Below are positions 57,766-60,394 of a stretch of DNA of 60,394 nt, piece by piece (the first letter of the stretch is position 1; each line of letters begins with the position of its first letter). The notes under the pieces were generated by a model. The model worked only from the letters and a program-made list of their open reading frames with translations, made no database searches and was not told the origin of the DNA. Made by a program: the position numbers and the translations under genes. The DNA comes from Myxococcus xanthus (lineage in GTDB: Bacteria; Myxococcota; Myxococcia; Myxococcales; Myxococcaceae). The DNA lies in the NCBI RefSeq assembly GCF_013116825.1, contig NZ_JABFNS010000044.1:1-60394 (forward strand), written 5' to 3'.

Positions 57766-60348
57766 ATGAACACCCCTGAGAACGCATTCGACATCTCCAA
57801 CGTCGCCCTCCCCTGGTCCGACCAGCAGAGTGGTGCGGGCGCTGTGTGCTGTAGCGGCGGACGTGTGCAGTACGCCGTCCCGGCTTCTGGCGGGCAGCTC
57901 ACGCTGCTGTCGGCGGACACCTCCAAGTACCAGAGCAGCCACACGTTCAGCGACCTCAACGTCTGGAGCGCGAAGAAGATCTCGGATCAGTTCCCGCCGA
58001 GCCTGCGCGCGCGGTTCGCGGTCCAGACGGACCGGCTCATGTCCATCTTCGCGGTAGGGGACTACACCTACGTGTTCTGGACCTCGCAGGACGGCCACCG
58101 CTACGCGCTGCGCACCCGCCCGGACATGCTCGAGCCCGCCGCTGTCGCCGAGGTCGATATTTCGGTCTGGGGCAACAACTACACCTCCAAGAGCAACGTC
58201 GCGGCGTTCGCGCTGCCGAGCACCCTGCCCACCTTCGAGGGGATGGTTGGCGCCGTGGTGCTCGCCGAGGAAGTGAACGCCCAGACACACAAGGCCGTTG
58301 GCGTGATGTTGCCGCTGCTGTTCGATCCCGCGGACTTCACGCCCAACGGCACGTGGGCCGCGCGAATCCCGAATGGGGGCTACAGGGGCGAGCTCGGGTC
58401 GTTGCTCGCCAACGACACCAGCGGATGCTCGGTCGTCAATAACTACCTGGCCGTGAGCGCGGGCTGGATTGACCAGGGCGTCGTCCAGGGTCCCCATGAC
58501 AGTGCTCCGCGCCCCTACCTGAGCCTGGTGGTGGTGTGCAACACCAACTCCTCGAGCATCAAGAGCCTGTCCTTCGGGATGGATCTGCTGCCGGCGTTCG
58601 ACGTTTATTGCCGGGTGAAAGCCGGCGGGAACCTGACCGTCACGAAGATCAACGCCGCGCATGGCGACTCCGGCCTCTGCCATGGGGCGAATGTCGGCAT
58701 GGCGCCGGACGGTTCGCTGTCCGTCCACTTCCGGGACGGCAGCGACAACGTCCGGGTTGGCAAGTTGATCCCGAACTCGGCACAGCACGGCGAAGCGAGC
58801 TACCAGCAGCCGGGCCTGTACCTGCCGGTGTGGGAGACGGCGCCGGTGTACCTCGCCTCCAGCACCAGCCACTTGACCACCCGCAATACGCCCTGTGGCG
58901 TGTACCTGCCGCTGGCGACGACCCAGGCGCCGTCGCCCAGCGCGGTCATGCGGTCCGACGGCTCCGGCGCGCAGGTGTTCGATGACTGCCCCACCGTCCG
59001 CTTCATCCACCTCATCCTCAGCAGCGACTCGAACCACAAGCCGCGGCTGAGTACGTCCTACTGGGGGGCGTTCTTCTCCATCGAGAACTACCGGGTCGAC
59101 ACCGCGACGGAGGCCTACCAGGAGGCGACGCTGGTCTCGATGGTGGCGGACAGCTTCCCCTACCCGGTGCCCTCGCGTGAGATCTGGGGCCCCGACAGCC
59201 CGTCGGGCATGGTGAACTGGCATTTGTGCAACTACGAGTACCTGACGGGTGACGACACGGAGGTCGACCTGGACTACTCGTTCCAGTTGGGCGTGGGCCT
59301 CAAGGCCGAGGCCATCGTCACCACGGTGGTGGGGGTCCAGGCTGACACGGAGAATGTCGCGGGCGTCAGCGCGCTGGTCCAGACGTCGGATGCCACGCTC
59401 AAGGCCAGCTCCTTCTCGGTGGCCACCCGGGGCTTGCCGCCCGTCCCGGGCGATCCCGAAACCGAGACCCTGCGTGTTTCTCCCAGCGGCGCCTTCTTTG
59501 GCGTCACGCCGCCCGCGCGGATGGCGACGAACGTGACCTTGTTGAAGCCGCGGGGGAGCGCATCGTCGTCCTTCCTCGCCGTGACCGTGCAGCCCATCAT
59601 GGATGGCTCCATCACCGCGCGCAGCGGCGGCTTCAGCAGCTACTGCTACACGCCCGGGCAGTTGCAGACCTACAGCCCGGAGTCCATCGGCGCCACGATG
59701 GCGAATCGCTTCAGCCACCTGTCCGCGGATGACCAGCGGCGGTTCAGGATCAACGGGGTGGACCACAGCAGCCTGTACCAGGCGGACTACGTGGACCGGG
59801 TGGCGCAGAGGTTCGGACGCAACTGCTTCGGGCCGGGCGGCAACCTGCCGTACCTCGAGTTCTCCTTCTCCGAGGGTGGGATCCAACGCAGCGAGTTCCA
59901 GAGCACCTCCCGCTTCACTGCAGGGGGCGGGGCCTACGCCAACCAATCGGCGTATGCAGGACTGGCCTGGAACGTGGAGGTGGAGAACTCGGTCGGCGCG
60001 CTCGGGGTGTACGAGGTCACCATCCCGATCTTCAATTCGTCGGGCTACGTGATGGTCGGGGTGGAGTGGGCCACCAGCCTGGTCGCCTCGTCCACCAGCA
60101 CCAAGAGCTGGGGAATCAAGCTGGACGAGTACCTGACCCCGCTCGCCCCCGGGGAGGCCTACACCGTGCGCATGTACCTGCTGGAGCCGAGCCCGCTCTG
60201 GGCCCTCGAGATGAAGTACTTCGGCTTCAATCAAGGCGACCCCATGGCGGAGAAGATCGACTTCACCAACAGCAGCCCGGTGCGGATCCTCTTCACCGTC
60301 CCCTACATCTCGCCGGCGCTCCAATCGAGGCTGGCGCTGGGCGTCTGA
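57766..60348 (+). CDS. large protein of unknown function (860 aa)
   Basis: ATG 57766 (MNTPENAFDISNVALPWSDQ) with GGAAGAGG upstream; an in-frame extension to 57628 lacks coding character. No signal peptide. The N-terminal ~350 residues read as repeated beta strands like a lectin or propeller domain (GGRVQYAVPASGGQLTLLSA, IFAVGDYTYVFWTSQDGHRY, GANVGMAPDGSLSVHFRDGS). The C-terminal ~400 residues (YSFQLGVGLKAEAIVTTVVG, FTAGGGAYANQSAYAG, WNVEVENSVGALGVYEVTIP) form another all-beta region. I cannot name a family. Gene debris lies upstream and the window ends 46 nt after it. Confidence 0.8.
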   Translation: MNTPENAFDISNVALPWSDQQSGAGAVCCSGGRVQYAVPASGGQLTLLSADTSKYQSSHTFSDLNVWSAKKISDQFPPSLRARFAVQTDRLMSIFAVGDYTYVFWTSQDGHRYALRTRPDMLEPAAVAEVDISVWGNNYTSKSNVAAFALPSTLPTFEGMVGAVVLAEEVNAQTHKAVGVMLPLLFDPADFTPNGTWAARIPNGGYRGELGSLLANDTSGCSVVNNYLAVSAGWIDQGVVQGPHDSAPRPYLSLVVVCNTNSSSIKSLSFGMDLLPAFDVYCRVKAGGNLTVTKINAAHGDSGLCHGANVGMAPDGSLSVHFRDGSDNVRVGKLIPNSAQHGEASYQQPGLYLPVWETAPVYLASSTSHLTTRNTPCGVYLPLATTQAPSPSAVMRSDGSGAQVFDDCPTVRFIHLILSSDSNHKPRLSTSYWGAFFSIENYRVDTATEAYQEATLVSMVADSFPYPVPSREIWGPDSPSGMVNWHLCNYEYLTGDDTEVDLDYSFQLGVGLKAEAIVTTVVGVQADTENVAGVSALVQTSDATLKASSFSVATRGLPPVPGDPETETLRVSPSGAFFGVTPPARMATNVTLLKPRGSASSSFLAVTVQPIMDGSITARSGGFSSYCYTPGQLQTYSPESIGATMANRFSHLSADDQRRFRINGVDHSSLYQADYVDRVAQRFGRNCFGPGGNLPYLEFSFSEGGIQRSEFQSTSRFTAGGGAYANQSAYAGLAWNVEVENSVGALGVYEVTIPIFNSSGYVMVGVEWATSLVASSTSTKSWGIKLDEYLTPLAPGEAYTVRMYLLEPSPLWALEMKYFGFNQGDPMAEKIDFTNSSPVRILFTVPYISPALQSRLALGV

Positions 60349-60394
60349 GCGCGGGAGACCGGGTCAGAGCCCCCGCCCCCGGTCAGGGCCCCGC

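Noticed and set aside
57703-60324. 873-codon open frame on the minus strand opposite the 860-residue gene
   Set aside because: It is a GC-driven mirror frame: product rich in Arg, His, Gly and Val without domain signals, while the plus strand has a ribosome binding site and normal composition.

Overview
The window looks like accessory chromosome of a myxobacterium (Myxococcus, Corallococcus or Pyxidicoccus type). It is very GC-rich. It holds families that are typical of or confined to that group: a DUSAM-domain protein, a DUF2381 (TIGR02268) protein beside an Hanks-type kinase, several membrane-anchored Ser/Thr kinases, a TIGR02270/DUF2169/DUF4150 type VI effector cluster, and a three-gene outer-membrane-exchange toxin operon of SitBAI type. 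No rRNA, tRNA or CRISPR array was seen. Species assignment is inference.

Layout. 1-6.3 kb: small genes of mobile-element character, including two tandem paralogues, a third paralogue broken by a frameshift, a DUF7768 protein, and an amidoligase followed by two AIG2-type cyclotransferases. Five of these genes are preceded by the same 45-bp promoter-like block. 6.8-12.2 kb: a type VI secretion adaptor/effector/immunity operon with a ketosynthase-like protein lacking its cysteine and a deaminase-like effector with a SUKH-type immunity partner. 12.4-22.7 kb: a defence island with an EVE-HNH modification-dependent nuclease, a one-protein SIR2-dynamin GTPase fusion, a SEC-C protein, a GIY-YIG nuclease gene with an in-frame stop, an HrgA-like PD-(D/E)xK protein and an Abi_C (HEPN-like) protein. 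An unnamed ~90-bp repeat is scattered between these genes. 22.7-32 kb: a truncated immunity paralogue, a LuxR-type regulator, a beta-helix lipoprotein, and the barrel/lipoprotein toxin/immunity operon.

32.5-39.5 kb: a signalling block with DUF2381, a kinase-lipoprotein fusion, two small XRE regulators with near-leaderless starts and a shared operator-like motif, a degenerate kinase, and a DUSAM protein. 39.6-45.8 kb: a large serine recombinase with small partner genes, whose DUF2924 partner is cut off next to an IS21-family element. An IS66-family element follows, and then the remnant of a second IS21. 45.9-51 kb: small lipoproteins, a His/Lys-rich secreted protein, two polytopic membrane proteins, and an IS3-type transposase with an inverted orfA scrap. 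51.5-60.4 kb: another membrane kinase, a frameshifted IS256 transposase, a graveyard of IS701, IS5 and class D beta-lactamase fragments, a UshA-like nucleotidase lipoprotein, and an 860-residue protein I do not recognise.

The most interesting candidates are the SIR2-dynamin fusion inside a repeat-punctuated defence island, and the five-copy 45-bp block that puts unrelated small genes and an amidoligase under what appears to be one control signal.
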